Below, in pieces: positions 15,854-24,722 of a stretch of 64,000 nucleotides of DNA (position 1 is its first letter; each line of letters begins with the position of its first letter). This stretch comes from a bacterium (GTDB lineage: Bacteria; Patescibacteriota; Patescibacteriia; 2-12-FULL-60-25): positions 688,625 to 752,624 of the forward strand of contig JAJYXM010000016.1 in NCBI GenBank assembly GCA_021796435.1. Reading direction: 5' to 3'. The position numbers were made by a program, and so were the translations under genes. The notes under the pieces are model-generated. The model had not been told where the DNA came from, ran no database searches, and was given only the letters and a program-made list of their open reading frames with translations.

Positions 15854-16426
15854 TTATTGGTTACGGGTGACGGTAATGTCGGTCGCCGTGATTTCCGGTG
15901 CGAGACGAAGATTCGTGTCGCTTGTCACGCGAACGATGTCGCCGACTTTGATGTCGGAAAAATTAGCGGCTTGGACGGTGACCGGCGATGGGGGAGACAC
16001 GACTTTGTCTGGTGACGGTTTGAATTCGGCGAGTTCTTTCTGGAAAACAGCTGGATCCTTGGCTGCGGTCATCTCGACCTTGGTCGCAGCGCTGGATTTC
16101 ACGGTCCGGGTATCGCCGACGCCGTCGATGGATTCCTCGGTGTCGAAAGTGGTCTGGGTGATGGTCAAAGTATCTCCCGAGACGGCGGTGACGGTGCCGG
16201 AGATGATATTTCCGTCGTTATTTATCAGCGGACACATCGCTGCGTATTTGGTGCGAGCACTAAGGAAGCCTTCGCGATAGGCGTCTGCCGTGGATTGTCC
16301 GGTCAGGCTCGTAAGCGGCGTGCTGATCTTCAGCGCATTTAGCGCGATGAGGATGAAAGCCGTGATGACTAAGATGATGGCTAAGGCCGTCAGGATATAA
16401 CGGCTGGTTGATTTTTGTCCGTCCAT
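15854..16426 (-). CDS. Membrane-anchored protein, function unknown
   Basis: 190 aa from the ATG at 16426, chosen because a membrane anchor (Y-I-L-T-A-L-A-I-I-L-V-I-T-A-F-I-L-I, residues ~11-30) follows a short basic start. The longer frame lacks supporting features. The outer part has a beta-rich repeat-like segment (G-T-V-T-A-V-S-G-D-T-L-T-I-T-Q-T) typical of small OB or KOW-like domains, then a Pro/Ser linker and a second one (F-S-D-I-K-V-G-D-I-V-R-V). The promoter is an extended -10, TGCTATACT, 12 bases upstream, and it diverges from the flavoprotein gene. Function unknown; probably surface exposed. Confidence 0.7.
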   Translation of the reverse strand: MDGQKSTSRYILTALAIILVITAFILIALNALKISTPLTSLTGQSTADAYREGFLSARTKYAAMCPLINNDGNIISGTVTAVSGDTLTITQTTFDTEESIDGVGDTRTVKSSAATKVEMTAAKDPAVFQKELAEFKPSPDKVVSPPSPVTVQAANFSDIKVGDIVRVTSDTNLRLAPEITATDITVTRNQ

Positions 16427-16506
16427 ATAATTACCGACAGTATAGCACTTTTCGTAAAGGTCCGTGAATATTGCCAATAATGCGACTCTGGCATAACTTA
16501 TCACGT

Positions 16507-17748
16507 ATGACTGGATATGATGTCGTCATCGTCGGCGCGAGTTTTTCTGGATTATCCCTGGCTTTGCATCTGCCGCGGAACCTGAAGATACTTGTCCTGG
16601 AGACGAAGCCGCTTGCGGGATCGAGCGTGGAATCGACGGGTCTGATAACGGAGAAGACGAGGCAGGAGTTCGTGCCTTTTTTCGATATAGACAAACACAT
16701 CACGAATGCGATCAAACTGATCTGCGTGGTGGCGCCGGATTTCAAGACATCTTTCGAATCGACAACCGCGGAACCTTGGATCTACCAGACCGATACGAGG
16801 GGCCTGGTGCAGGCGCTATCGCAAAAGTTATCGGATAACGTCGAACTGAAGACAGGGACGTTCTTCGTGGCGGCAGAGAACTGCAAGGACGGGTATATCG
16901 TGAGCTACAAGAACGGTAACGGATCGGACAAGGCCAGCGGAAGATTCCTGGTCGGCGCTGACGGAGGTCGCTCGAAAGTCGCGGAGAAAGTGGGTTTAGG
17001 GCGTAACAAGAAATTCCTTTTCGGATACGAGAAGGTGATCAGAGGCAGGATACTCTTGGGGCAAAAACCGGACGAGACGATCTATCATTACTGGTTCGGT
17101 GATTTTTCGTTAGGTTATGGCGGTTGGATGTCGCCGAGCAGGATGCAGGACGGTGATTTCATACGCATCGGTCTGGCGAAAAAGTCGCAAGACATGTCGG
17201 AGGCAGTCAAGCTGTTGGACAGGTTCATCGGGCGACTGATAGACCTGAAACAGATCGAAGCACAAGACGCCAAGACGGATTATTCGTTCGGTGGGATGAT
17301 CCCCATCGGTGGAGTCGTGGCGCGACCTTATGGCGAAGCTGCCTTGTTGATAGGCGATGCGGCCGGTATGTGCGGAGCGTTCGCGGCGGACGGCATAAAA
17401 GGTTCATTGGTCTCGGCTAAAGTCGCCGCAGAACTGATACCAAGGTACTTGAAGGGAGATAAGACGTCGCTCTCTGGATATCATCGATCGATCGATAAGA
17501 GGTCGGGATTGATGCGGTATTATCGGCGGCAACTGCGTTATCGGATGCTTTGGGATATGATGCGGCACAACGACACTTTTTTGGCTATGTATCGCATAAT
17601 CGAGGCGGAGAAAGCTGGTTTTCTCGAGCAATTCTGCGACAGTAAGGACAAGAGGAAGAGCCTCGTGTTAGTCGTGTTGAAGGTCCGTCATCTGCCTAAA
17701 CTGTTCAAGTATTCTTTACTCGTCTTGCGTGACCTGATTCTGGTTTGA
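16507..17748 (+). CDS. FAD-dependent oxidoreductase, geranylgeranyl reductase-like
   Basis: 413 aa from the ATG at 16507. An N-terminal FAD-binding Rossmann motif (Y-D-V-V-I-V-G-A-S-F-S-G-L-S-L-A) is followed by a distal V-G-A-D-G-G-R-S-K-V and the second FAD signature G-D-A-A-G-M-C-G-A-F-A-A-D-G-I-K-G-S. This pattern is that of the geranylgeranyl-reductase/aromatic hydroxylase group, so it probably reduces or hydroxylates an isoprenoid or aromatic lipid. The substrate cannot be assigned. No other isoprenoid lipid genes adjoin it, although uppS and uppP are elsewhere in the window. The start lies 80 bases from a divergent gene. Confidence 0.82.
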   Translation: MTGYDVVIVGASFSGLSLALHLPRNLKILVLETKPLAGSSVESTGLITEKTRQEFVPFFDIDKHITNAIKLICVVAPDFKTSFESTTAEPWIYQTDTRGLVQALSQKLSDNVELKTGTFFVAAENCKDGYIVSYKNGNGSDKASGRFLVGADGGRSKVAEKVGLGRNKKFLFGYEKVIRGRILLGQKPDETIYHYWFGDFSLGYGGWMSPSRMQDGDFIRIGLAKKSQDMSEAVKLLDRFIGRLIDLKQIEAQDAKTDYSFGGMIPIGGVVARPYGEAALLIGDAAGMCGAFAADGIKGSLVSAKVAAELIPRYLKGDKTSLSGYHRSIDKRSGLMRYYRRQLRYRMLWDMMRHNDTFLAMYRIIEAEKAGFLEQFCDSKDKRKSLVLVVLKVRHLPKLFKYSLLVLRDLILV

Positions 17749-17778
17749 TTCGTCGGTTGTAGATATAAACACGGAAAG

Positions 17779-17807
17779 TTGTTTTTGTTTCGCGTAAGGC
17801 TTATCAT
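17779..17807 (+). promoter_or_regulatory. Promoter of the ABC exporter gene, leaderless type
   Basis: TTGTTT (17779-17784), exact 17-base spacer, TATCAT (17802-17807), then only 6 bases to the ATG at 17814. Confidence 0.7.
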
Positions 17808-17813
17808 TTGCAT

Positions 17814-19577
17814 ATGCCTGCGACGAATTGGGACGTAATAAAGTTGTATTGGAGACATGTAAAGAAATATAAGCTACTTTTTTCGGTAGCGATATTTTTC
17901 AGTCTGCTGGTCAATGTCTTCGAGCTATCAGCGACCTGGATGTATAAGGTGCTGGTGGACGCATTGTCCTCGCCTAGCGGTGGCGGTTTGTCTGAAAGGG
18001 CGCATTCTGCCTTGATAGCGTTGGTCGTGATAATCATGTTGCGTATAGGCTTCCAGGGTTCTTGGCGCATGATCGAGATTTTCGTGGTCAGGCTGGAGAC
18101 GGGCATCATGTCCGACGTCTCACAGATGGCTTTTTCCTATGTCCAACGGCACTCGTATCAGTTTTTCACGAACCAATTCACCGGTTCATTGGTCAGGAAA
18201 GTGCAAAGGCTGGTCAGGGCGTTCGAGGATCTGTCGGATCGCCTGATCTTCAATTTTTTGCCGCAGGTGCTGCTCATCATCGGAGCATTAAGCATCACGA
18301 TCTACAAGCAGTATCAGATCGGTCTTGTGTTGACCGCCTGGGTTGTGGTCTTCATCGTCATAAACGTCTTGATGTTCAGGAAGGTCCAGAAATACAACGT
18401 GATGAGTACGGAGAAGGATTCGGAGGTATCAGGCGCCATGTCGGATGCGTTCTCGAACAACGTCAGCGTCAAGATGTTCTCGCGTTATGGTTTTGAGGAG
18501 AACAAATTCAAGGACGTAATGGCGATATGGAAGAAGATCACGGCGAAAGCCTGGAATACGAGCAACATAAACCGTGCCTTAGGAGCGACCAGCTTCATCT
18601 TCGTCGAGTTCGGTGTCATGTATTACGCCTTGCATTATTTCGCTCTCGGCAAACTGACCGTCGGTGATATCGTGCTGTTCAACGGCTATACGTTCACTTT
18701 GATCGGCAACATGTGGAACATGCAGAACCTGATGAAAGGCGTGTTCCAATCTTTCTCGGACGGGCGTGAAATGGCCGATCTGCTCATCGAGCCGCATGAA
18801 GTGCAGGACGTGAGGAGAGCTAAGAGACTCAAGGTCAACAAGGGCGGCATAGGCTTTGACCACGTAGTATTCAGCTACAACCAGACGAGGACGGTATTGA
18901 AGGATTTCAATCTCGACATCAAGCCGGGCGAACATGTGGCGTTGGTCGGTCCCTCGGGATCCGGTAAATCCACGATCGTCAAGCTGCTTTTCCGTTTTTA
19001 CGATTTGGATAGCGGTACGATCTCGATCGACGGCCAGGACATCTCCAAAGTGACTCAAGACTCCTTGCGTGAGTACGTTTCGCTCGTTCCGCAGGATCCG
19101 GCATTGTTCCATCGCACGCTGATGGAAAACATACGTTACGGCAGGTTGCAGGCTACGGACGAAGAGGTGATTGCGGCAGCCAAGAAAGCGAACTGCCATG
19201 AATTCATCGAGCAGTTGGCGGACGGCTATCAGACTTATGTGGGAGAGCGCGGCATCAAGCTTTCGGGCGGTGAACGACAACGCGTCGCTATCGCCAGGGC
19301 GATACTCAAGAATGCACCGATATTGGTCTTGGATGAAGCGACGTCTTCCTTGGATTCCGAATCGGAGGCGTTGATCCAGGACGCTCTACTGAAGCTGATG
19401 AAGGGTCGGACGACGATCGCGATCGCACATAGGTTGTCGACCATCATGCAGATGGACAGGATAGTCGTCATGCAGGGAGGCATGATCATCGATCAAGGGA
19501 CGCATGATATGCTGTTGGGTAAAGAGGGGATGTATCAGAAGTTGTGGAACATCCAGGCTGGAGGATTCATCAAATAA
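17814..19577 (+). CDS. MsbA-like ABC exporter (fused permease and ATPase)
   Basis: 587 aa half-transporter from the ATG at 17814 (an in-frame TTG precedes it at 17808). Six membrane helices lie in residues ~20-315. The ATPase domain has Walker [10 protein letters not shown], signature [14 protein letters not shown], Walker B I-L-V-L-D-E-A-T-S-S-L-D and H-loop I-A-H-R-L. Homodimers of this family export lipids, peptides or drugs. It is monocistronic, with a leaderless-type promoter. The substrate is unknown; a lipid or envelope component is plausible in an organism with few transporters. Confidence 0.94.
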   Translation: MPATNWDVIKLYWRHVKKYKLLFSVAIFFSLLVNVFELSATWMYKVLVDALSSPSGGGLSERAHSALIALVVIIMLRIGFQGSWRMIEIFVVRLETGIMSDVSQMAFSYVQRHSYQFFTNQFTGSLVRKVQRLVRAFEDLSDRLIFNFLPQVLLIIGALSITIYKQYQIGLVLTAWVVVFIVINVLMFRKVQKYNVMSTEKDSEVSGAMSDAFSNNVSVKMFSRYGFEENKFKDVMAIWKKITAKAWNTSNINRALGATSFIFVEFGVMYYALHYFALGKLTVGDIVLFNGYTFTLIGNMWNMQNLMKGVFQSFSDGREMADLLIEPHEVQDVRRAKRLKVNKGGIGFDHVVFSYNQTRTVLKDFNLDIKPGEHVALVGPSGSGKSTIVKLLFRFYDLDSGTISIDGQDISKVTQDSLREYVSLVPQDPALFHRTLMENIRYGRLQATDEEVIAAAKKANCHEFIEQLADGYQTYVGERGIKLSGGERQRVAIARAILKNAPILVLDEATSSLDSESEALIQDALLKLMKGRTTIAIAHRLSTIMQMDRIVVMQGGMIIDQGTHDMLLGKEGMYQKLWNIQAGGFIK

Positions 19578-19640
19578 AAAGGCTTTCTGATGCTCGGTTC
19601 TTCCTTCTTCTGCATCCAAATCTGAAAGCCGGGAAAAAAT

Positions 19641-19898
19641 ATGTCAGTCAAAAAAATCGCGACCGGAGTCGTGCATGACGTTCCGCCGGATCTGCGGAAG
19701 GCGCTTATAGCTGATCCGCAAGCGCTGGAGAAGTGGGAAGACATCACTCCGTTAGCGCGCAACGAGTGGATCTGTTGGACGGAGTCGGTCAAGACTCCGG
19801 AAACAAGGAAGAAGCATGTAGAGCGGGTCTGTTCGGAGTTGAAGGAGGGGATCAGGCGGCCGTGTTGTTGGCCAGGATGCCCTCATCGTAAGAAATAG
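19641..19898 (+). CDS. YdeI/OmdA-like small protein
   Basis: 85 aa. It matches the C-terminal module of the YdeI/OmdA family: V-P-P-D-L-R-K-A-L, then A-L-E-K-W-E-D-I-T-P-L-A-R-N-E-W-I-C-W, and E-T-R-K-K-H-V-E-R-V. Such domains (bacteriocin-protection or OmpD-associated proteins) are widespread with poorly defined function. It ends in C-C-W-P-G-C-P-H-R, a Cys/His cluster that might bind metal. An imperfect GGCTTTC/GAAAGCC inverted repeat lies between it and the ABC exporter. Confidence 0.7.
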   Translation: MSVKKIATGVVHDVPPDLRKALIADPQALEKWEDITPLARNEWICWTESVKTPETRKKHVERVCSELKEGIRRPCCWPGCPHRKK

Positions 19899-19935
19899 AA
19901 CTTCTGCATTCGGAAGTTCTGTTCAATTATTTTTT
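19898..19935 (+). terminator. Terminator of the YdeI-like gene
   Basis: GAACTTC (19898-19904), loop TGCATTCG, GAAGTTC (19913-19919), then a T-rich stretch ending in TTTTTT. It begins in the stop codon. Confidence 0.75.
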
Positions 19936-19952
19936 GGTCAAATCAAACGCAG

Positions 19953-19980
19953 AACGCACCCGTCGAGAGATGGGTGCGTT
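19953..19980 (-). terminator. Terminator of the 20372-20001 cassette
   Basis: AACGCACCC (19953-19961) and GGGTGCGTT (19972-19980), a perfect 9-bp stem with a 10-base loop. It is ~20 bases past the stop of the minus-strand gene. The following T-tract on that strand is broken. Confidence 0.75.
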
Positions 19981-20000
19981 TCGTGTGAGGAGGCTGGAGG

Positions 20001-20372
20001 TCAGCAGGGTAGGTTCTTGAGTACTGCGATAAGGCGCTGAAGGCCCTTGTCGGTGCTCTCGCATTTCTCTCCGTGGTTGAGAGCTTCGCCGCCGAAGATG
20101 GTGAGCGTGCCGTTCCTGGTGTGGTCGTCGTACTCTGCCTTGAACGGAACATAGCAACCTTCGTTCAGGAAGATGTACATGACCCCCTTGAGTTCCCAGA
20201 CGTTCTCGCCGATGAGCTTGGCGGAGTAGATACTGCAGTGCACGCCCTCCACCTCCCTCAGCTTGAAGAAAATCCTTCTGACTCTCATCTCCCCATCGCG
20301 ATCGAAGAGCGCGAGCAGGAGATCCCAGCGACTGGGGCCATTCACGATAGTGACTTCGGTGTTCTGTGCCAT
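20001..20372 (-). CDS. Unrecognised 123-aa protein in a stand-alone cassette
   Basis: Not recognised. The start is the ATG at 20372, fixed by a strong GGAGGT ribosome site five bases before it; the longer open frame would ignore this site. The product is a soluble, mixed alpha/beta protein with a beta-rich middle (E-N-V-W-E-L-K-G-V-M-Y-I-F-L-N-E-G) and a final helix. It has a full private unit: TTGACA-17-TATTTA promoter at 20502, a ~100-base leader with hairpins CGACC-GTAT-GGTCG and GCGCAAGC...GCTTGCGC, and a terminator. Its codon choice (CTC, GAG, AAG, GTG) resembles a different genome. The unit lies beside tRNA-Pro. Confidence 0.68.
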   Translation of the reverse strand: MAQNTEVTIVNGPSRWDLLLALFDRDGEMRVRRIFFKLREVEGVHCSIYSAKLIGENVWELKGVMYIFLNEGCYVPFKAEYDDHTRNGTLTIFGGEALNHGEKCESTDKGLQRLIAVLKNLPC

Positions 20373-20473
20373 ACGGCACCTCCGGAAAATGAACCGTGCT
20401 TGAGAAGGCGCAAGCACCCGACGCCCTTATCCCGCTTGCGCAGGACGTCCCGACCATACGGTCGATAATCGTT

Positions 20474-20502
20474 TAAATAACATAAAACAGCCTTTTTGTC
20501 AA
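20474..20502 (-). promoter_or_regulatory. Near-consensus promoter of the cassette gene
   Basis: On the minus strand, TTGACA (20502-20497), 17-base spacer, TATTTA (20479-20474). The spacer differs at only three of 17 positions from that of the promoter at 26307, although the genes they drive are unrelated. Confidence 0.85.
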
Positions 20503-20551
20503 GGCTTGCGGGAGAACAAAAAAACAACCTGAATCAGCAGATTGTCTTTTA

Positions 20552-20627
20552 TGGTCGGGCTAGTGGGACTCGAACCCACGGCCTCGTCGTCCCGAACGAC
20601 GCGCGCTACCAACTGCGCTATAGCCCG
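20552..20627 (-). tRNA. tRNA-Pro (CGG)
   Basis: 76 bases on the minus strand. The acceptor is CGGGCTA/TAGCCCG, discriminator A, CCA encoded. The anticodon stem-loop CGTCG-TTCGGGA-CGACG gives CGG, and the T loop is TTCGAGT. All arms pair normally. Confidence 0.97.
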
Positions 20628-20677
20628 AATATCATTTGCTGCCAGATATTAGCAAACTAAGTGTTCACTGGCAAGGC

Positions 20678-20706
20678 TTGATGAAAAGTCTTAAAGCATC
20701 TAATCT
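20678..20706 (+). promoter_or_regulatory. uppS promoter, leaderless type
   Basis: TTGATG (20678-20683), 17-base spacer, TAATCT (20701-20706), and 9 bases to the ATG at 20716. Confidence 0.7.
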
Positions 20707-20715
20707 GGCTCTATT

Positions 20716-21405
20716 ATGCCTCAACCATTGAACCACATCGCGATAATCATGGACGGCAATCGTCGCTGGGCCAAGGAAAGGGGTTTGCCCGGTATTGCAG
20801 GACACAAGGCCGGTTATGAGCGTCTGAAGGAGATGGCGGAAGCCGCTTTCGAAAGAGGAATTAAGGTCGTGACAGTATTTGCGTTTTCGACGGAGAATTG
20901 GAAGCGTTCTAAGGAAGAAGTCGGATATCTGATGGAACTGTTCGAGTTCGCAGTGACGAAAGATTTTCTGCATTTCGCGGACAAAGGGATAAGTATAAAA
21001 GTCGTCGGGAGACGCGATGGACTGGACCAAAAGCTCGTCGAAGCCATAGATCAGATAGAGCGTCAGACATCGAAGAACAAAAGAGGGACTTTGGCCGTCT
21101 GCATCAACTATGGCGGTCGGACTGAAATCGTGGATGCATGCAGACGCCTTGTGGAAGATGGCGTAGAACCGAGTGAAGTGGATGAGCAAGCGATAGCGTC
21201 GCGCCTGTATTGGCCAGAGATGCCGGAGCCGGATTTGGTCATACGGACAAGCGGCGAAGAGAGGCTTTCTGGCTTCTTGACCTGGGAGAGCGTTTACAGC
21301 GAAATCTATTGGTGTAAAAAATATTGGCCTGATTTCGATCAGGAGGAATTGGATAAGGCGTTGGAGGAATTCGCATCGAGGCAAAGGAGATACGGCGGAG
21401 GGTAG
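20716..21405 (+). CDS. uppS: UppS, undecaprenyl (cis-prenyl) diphosphate synthase
   Basis: 229 aa. Motifs of cis-prenyltransferases appear in order: I-A-I-I-M-D-G-N-R-R-W-A-K (catalytic Asp and Arg), G-H-K-A-G-Y-E, F-A-F-S-T-E-N-W-K-R, and the C-terminal D-L-V-I-R-T-S-G-E-E-R-L-S-G-F-L plus E-I-Y-W. The enzyme condenses isopentenyl diphosphate onto farnesyl diphosphate to make the C55 carrier for peptidoglycan and glycan export. It is monocistronic with a private promoter. uppP for carrier recycling is at 29531-30343. Confidence 0.97.
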   Translation: MPQPLNHIAIIMDGNRRWAKERGLPGIAGHKAGYERLKEMAEAAFERGIKVVTVFAFSTENWKRSKEEVGYLMELFEFAVTKDFLHFADKGISIKVVGRRDGLDQKLVEAIDQIERQTSKNKRGTLAVCINYGGRTEIVDACRRLVEDGVEPSEVDEQAIASRLYWPEMPEPDLVIRTSGEERLSGFLTWESVYSEIYWCKKYWPDFDQEELDKALEEFASRQRRYGGG

Positions 21406-21474
21406 GGGCGTGGAGCCACGGCATAATTTTATGGCTGCGGGGCTCGTTTCAGTTTATCTCGAACAAGTCCCAGC

Positions 21475-21540
21475 GATCGTTATCCTGGGCTTAACCCGGG
21501 ATCTAGGGTTTTAGATCCCGGCTCTGTGGCCGGGATGACA
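21475..21540. repeat. Dispersed palindromic repeat, copy 2 (double hairpin)
   Basis: Two hairpins in tandem: ATCCTGGG/CCCGGGAT with one mismatch, then ATCCCGGC/GCCGGGAT with loop TCTGTG, ending in GGGATGACAG. It belongs to the same family as 14055, 37341 and 38173. It may also end uppS transcription, although no T-tract follows. Confidence 0.7.
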
Positions 21541-21564
21541 GAAAGGCTGGCGGTTTTCAGGGTT

Positions 21565-21593
21565 TTGACGCTTGTCAATAAGTGTTCTATATT
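21565..21593 (+). promoter_or_regulatory. rarA promoter, leaderless type
   Basis: TTGACG (21565-21570), exact 17-base spacer, TATATT (21588-21593), then 6 bases to the ATG at 21600. This is one of the clearest leaderless arrangements in the window. Confidence 0.8.
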
Positions 21594-21599
21594 TGTTCC

Positions 21600-22862
21600 A
21601 TGCCGACATTATTCGACTTATCTAACAAAGAAAAACGACGTGTTTTCGCGCCTTTGGCCGACAAGATGAGGCCAAAAACTCTGGACGAGGTCGTCGGGCA
21701 GCAGGATTTGGTTGCGCCGGGTGCGGCTTTCAGGACGATGATAGAGGCCGGGATCGTACCATCGATGATATTTTGGGGACCTCCGGGTACGGGAAAGACC
21801 ACCTTGGCGCGCGTCGTAGCCGAAGTCTCGGATATGAGTTTTGTGCAGCTTTCAGCCGTGACTTCGGGCGTGACGGAAGTGCGGCAAACCGTCAGGGAGG
21901 CAGAAAACCTTCTCGATTTCCGTGGACGCAGGACAATCCTGTTCATAGACGAGATACATCGTTTCAATAAAGCACAGCAAGATGCTTTTTTGCCGTGCGT
22001 CGAAGACGGGACGATGATCCTGATAGGCGCGACGACCGAGAATCCTAGCTTCGAGGTCAATTCAGCGCTTCTCTCGCGCTGCAAGGTTTTCGTTTTGCAG
22101 CGTTTGGAGGAGAAAGACCTGGTAGCGTTGCTTGAGCGTGCGCTCAAGGATCCGGAGAAGGGCTTCGGCAAACTGAAGCTACAGATCGAGGCCGATCTGC
22201 TGAGTCAGATCGCGCAGGCGGCAGATGGTGATGCACGTATGGCTTTGAACACTTTGGAGTATCTAGTGAAGACCGCAGTCGCGGATAAAGGCTCCGGCAC
22301 CAAGAAGGTAACGAAAGACGGACTACGGGTATGGCTGCAGCGTTCGCATCTGCTGTATGACAGACAAGGCGAAGAGCACTACAACATCATTTCTGCTCTA
22401 CACAAGTCGATGCGCGGTTCGGATGCGGATGCGGCGTTGTATTGGCTGGGCAGGATGTTGGAGGGCGGCGAAGACCCTCTTTATGTCGCGCGTAGATTGG
22501 TCAGATTCGCTTCGGAGGATATAGGTTTGGCTGATCCTCAAGCCTTGGTCCAGGCGACCGCGGCGTATCAGGCCTCGCATTATCTAGGGATGCCGGAATG
22601 TAACGTGATCCTGTCGCAATGCGTGGCTTATCTGGCGCGGGCCAAGAAGTCGAATGCTCTTTATGAGGCGTATAGCGCGGTCAAATCGGATATACAGAAC
22701 CTGCCCAATGAACCTGTTCCGCTCCATCTACGCAACGCTCCGACGGCGCTGATGAAAGAATTGGATTATGGTAAGGGCTATAAATATAATCCGGCCTTCG
22801 ACCATCCGGTAGAACAGGATTATCTGCCGGTGAAATTGAAGGGAAGGAAATACCTGAAATAA
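21600..22862 (+). CDS. rarA: RarA/MgsA replication-associated AAA+ ATPase
   Basis: 420 aa from the ATG at 21600, which the promoter spacing supports over the in-frame ATG at 21582. AAA+ domain: F-W-G-P-P-G-T-G-K-T-T-L-A (Walker A), I-L-F-I-D-E-I-H-R-F-N-K-A-Q-Q-D (Walker B, the RarA signature), sensor A-T-T-E-N-P-S-F-E-V. The C-terminal part has the MgsA tetramerisation pattern (S-M-R-G-S-D-A-D-A-A-L-Y-W-L-G-R-M). RarA acts at stalled replication forks with SSB. It is a single gene between uppS and the PBP. Confidence 0.96.
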   Translation: MPTLFDLSNKEKRRVFAPLADKMRPKTLDEVVGQQDLVAPGAAFRTMIEAGIVPSMIFWGPPGTGKTTLARVVAEVSDMSFVQLSAVTSGVTEVRQTVREAENLLDFRGRRTILFIDEIHRFNKAQQDAFLPCVEDGTMILIGATTENPSFEVNSALLSRCKVFVLQRLEEKDLVALLERALKDPEKGFGKLKLQIEADLLSQIAQAADGDARMALNTLEYLVKTAVADKGSGTKKVTKDGLRVWLQRSHLLYDRQGEEHYNIISALHKSMRGSDADAALYWLGRMLEGGEDPLYVARRLVRFASEDIGLADPQALVQATAAYQASHYLGMPECNVILSQCVAYLARAKKSNALYEAYSAVKSDIQNLPNEPVPLHLRNAPTALMKELDYGKGYKYNPAFDHPVEQDYLPVKLKGRKYLK

Positions 22863-22935
22863 GGGCGTACACGTCAAGGATACGCATGTGCTATGATTGG
22901 TTCACGCCATGCGTTTTGGCGTAGATTTGGGTTAA

Positions 22936-24687
22936 ATGTCGCTTACGCAGAACCGATCTTTGCGCTTATCCGATTTACACGAAAAAAGGCTCAAGATCAT
23001 ACAATATTGTTTTTTGTTGGCAGGCGTATTCATCGTCCTGCGTTTGGGTTATCTGCAGATAGTCCAATATGGTTTTTATGCTTTCATGGCTTCCGACCAG
23101 CACGACGTGCAGACGAAGCTGATCCCGACCAGGGGGCAGATACTCGTACGCGACAAGTCTGACGGAACTTTGCGCGTCTTGGCGACTAATCGCTTGTCTT
23201 GGCAGGTCTATGCTGTCCCTAAAGAGATGCATGACGCCGTGGATACGGCACATCAGCTGGCGCAGATCCTGGGACTTCCGGATGTGGATGTGGTGACGCA
23301 GATAACCAAAGACCTGAACGATCCTTATGAGAAGATCGCCGATGACGTGGATCAGGATACGGTCGATAAACTGAAGGCCGCAAAACTCGAAGGCATAGGT
23401 TATGTCAAATCGAACGCTCGTTTTTATCCGGAAAGCAACATGAGCGGGCAGCTGATAGGGTTCGTCGGTCAAGACGCGAACGGGCAACCCGCTGGAAAAT
23501 ACGGGATAGAGGCTTCGTATAACGATCTGCTCGCCGGTTCCTCCGGTGAACTCTTGGCGGAAAAAGACGCCTCAGGCAGACGGATCGCAGTCGGGTTGAT
23601 GGACATGAAACAGGCTACACCAGGGGCCGATATCGTCCTGACGATCGATCCGGCGATCCAATACCAAGCCTGTTTGACGATCCAGAATGCGGTCAGAGGC
23701 CACGTTGCGGATAGCGGCACCATCGTCATCATGCAGCCTTATACCGGGGCTGTCTTGGCGATGTGTTCTTTCCCTGATTTCGATCCGGCGCAGTATGGCA
23801 AGACGCGGGATATTGCGGTCTTCAACAACCCAGCGACTTTCGATCCGTACGAACCAGGCTCGATCTTCAAGGCGTTCACCCTTGCTGCAGGATTGGATGC
23901 AGGGAAGATCGGCGTCAACACGACTTATGACGACAAGGGTTTCGAGAAGATAGATGACTTCACGATCAAGAATTCTGACGGGAAGGCGCATGGTACGAAG
24001 ACCATGACGCAAGTGCTGGAAGAATCATTGAACACAGGGACTATCTTCGTCGAGAGGTTGTTGGGCAGGGAGGCGTTCAGGAAATATCTGATCAATTTCG
24101 GTTTCGGGCAAAAGACGAACGTCGGCCTTACCCCGGAAGCCAAGGGCACCATCGCGTCCATGGACAAGTCGGGAGAGATTTATGCCGCTACCGCATCTTT
24201 CGGACAGGGCATAACCATGACACCGATACAGCTGACAGCCGGTTATGCGGCGCTGGCGAACGGCGGGTTGCTGATGAAGCCGTATATCGTGGACGAAATA
24301 ATCTACGCCGACGGAAGAAGGGAAAAGACCAAGCCGGTGGAGATAGGACGACCGATTACCCAAAGGACTTCCCGGTTGATCAGCGGGATGCTGGTTTCGG
24401 TGGTCGAGAATGGTCACGGAAAAAGGGCGGGCGTGCCTGGATATTGGGTCGCAGGAAAGACGGGAACCGCGCAAGTGCCGAAAAAGAATGGTTTGGGATA
24501 TGAATCAGATATAACCATAGGTTCTTTTGCCGGATATGCCCCGGCGAGCGACCCGAAATTCGCCATGTTGATTGAGATCGTGCATCCGCGAGATGTCGAA
24601 TGGGCGGAGTCTTCGGCGGCGCCTGTATTCGGGGATATGGCCAAGTTCCTCTTGACTTATCTTGAGGTACCGCCGGAAAGGAAGTAA
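22936..24687 (+). CDS. Class B penicillin-binding protein (FtsI/PBP2 type)
   Basis: 583 aa. One N-terminal membrane anchor (~residues 20-40) precedes a PBP dimerisation domain. The transpeptidase domain has active-site S-I-F-K (Ser309), S-L-N (Ser364) and K-T-G-T-A-Q (Lys508). It cross-links peptidoglycan and normally pairs with a SEDS polymerase such as the FtsW at the start of the window. The position before murF fits a division-type dcw remnant and favours FtsI, but the sequence alone does not separate it from PBP2. No PASTA domain is seen. Confidence 0.93.
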   Translation: MSLTQNRSLRLSDLHEKRLKIIQYCFLLAGVFIVLRLGYLQIVQYGFYAFMASDQHDVQTKLIPTRGQILVRDKSDGTLRVLATNRLSWQVYAVPKEMHDAVDTAHQLAQILGLPDVDVVTQITKDLNDPYEKIADDVDQDTVDKLKAAKLEGIGYVKSNARFYPESNMSGQLIGFVGQDANGQPAGKYGIEASYNDLLAGSSGELLAEKDASGRRIAVGLMDMKQATPGADIVLTIDPAIQYQACLTIQNAVRGHVADSGTIVIMQPYTGAVLAMCSFPDFDPAQYGKTRDIAVFNNPATFDPYEPGSIFKAFTLAAGLDAGKIGVNTTYDDKGFEKIDDFTIKNSDGKAHGTKTMTQVLEESLNTGTIFVERLLGREAFRKYLINFGFGQKTNVGLTPEAKGTIASMDKSGEIYAATASFGQGITMTPIQLTAGYAALANGGLLMKPYIVDEIIYADGRREKTKPVEIGRPITQRTSRLISGMLVSVVENGHGKRAGVPGYWVAGKTGTAQVPKKNGLGYESDITIGSFAGYAPASDPKFAMLIEIVHPRDVEWAESSAAPVFGDMAKFLLTYLEVPPERK

Positions 24688-24722
24688 GGTGTCCGTGATA
24701 ATCAAGAGATCAAGTCAAACAT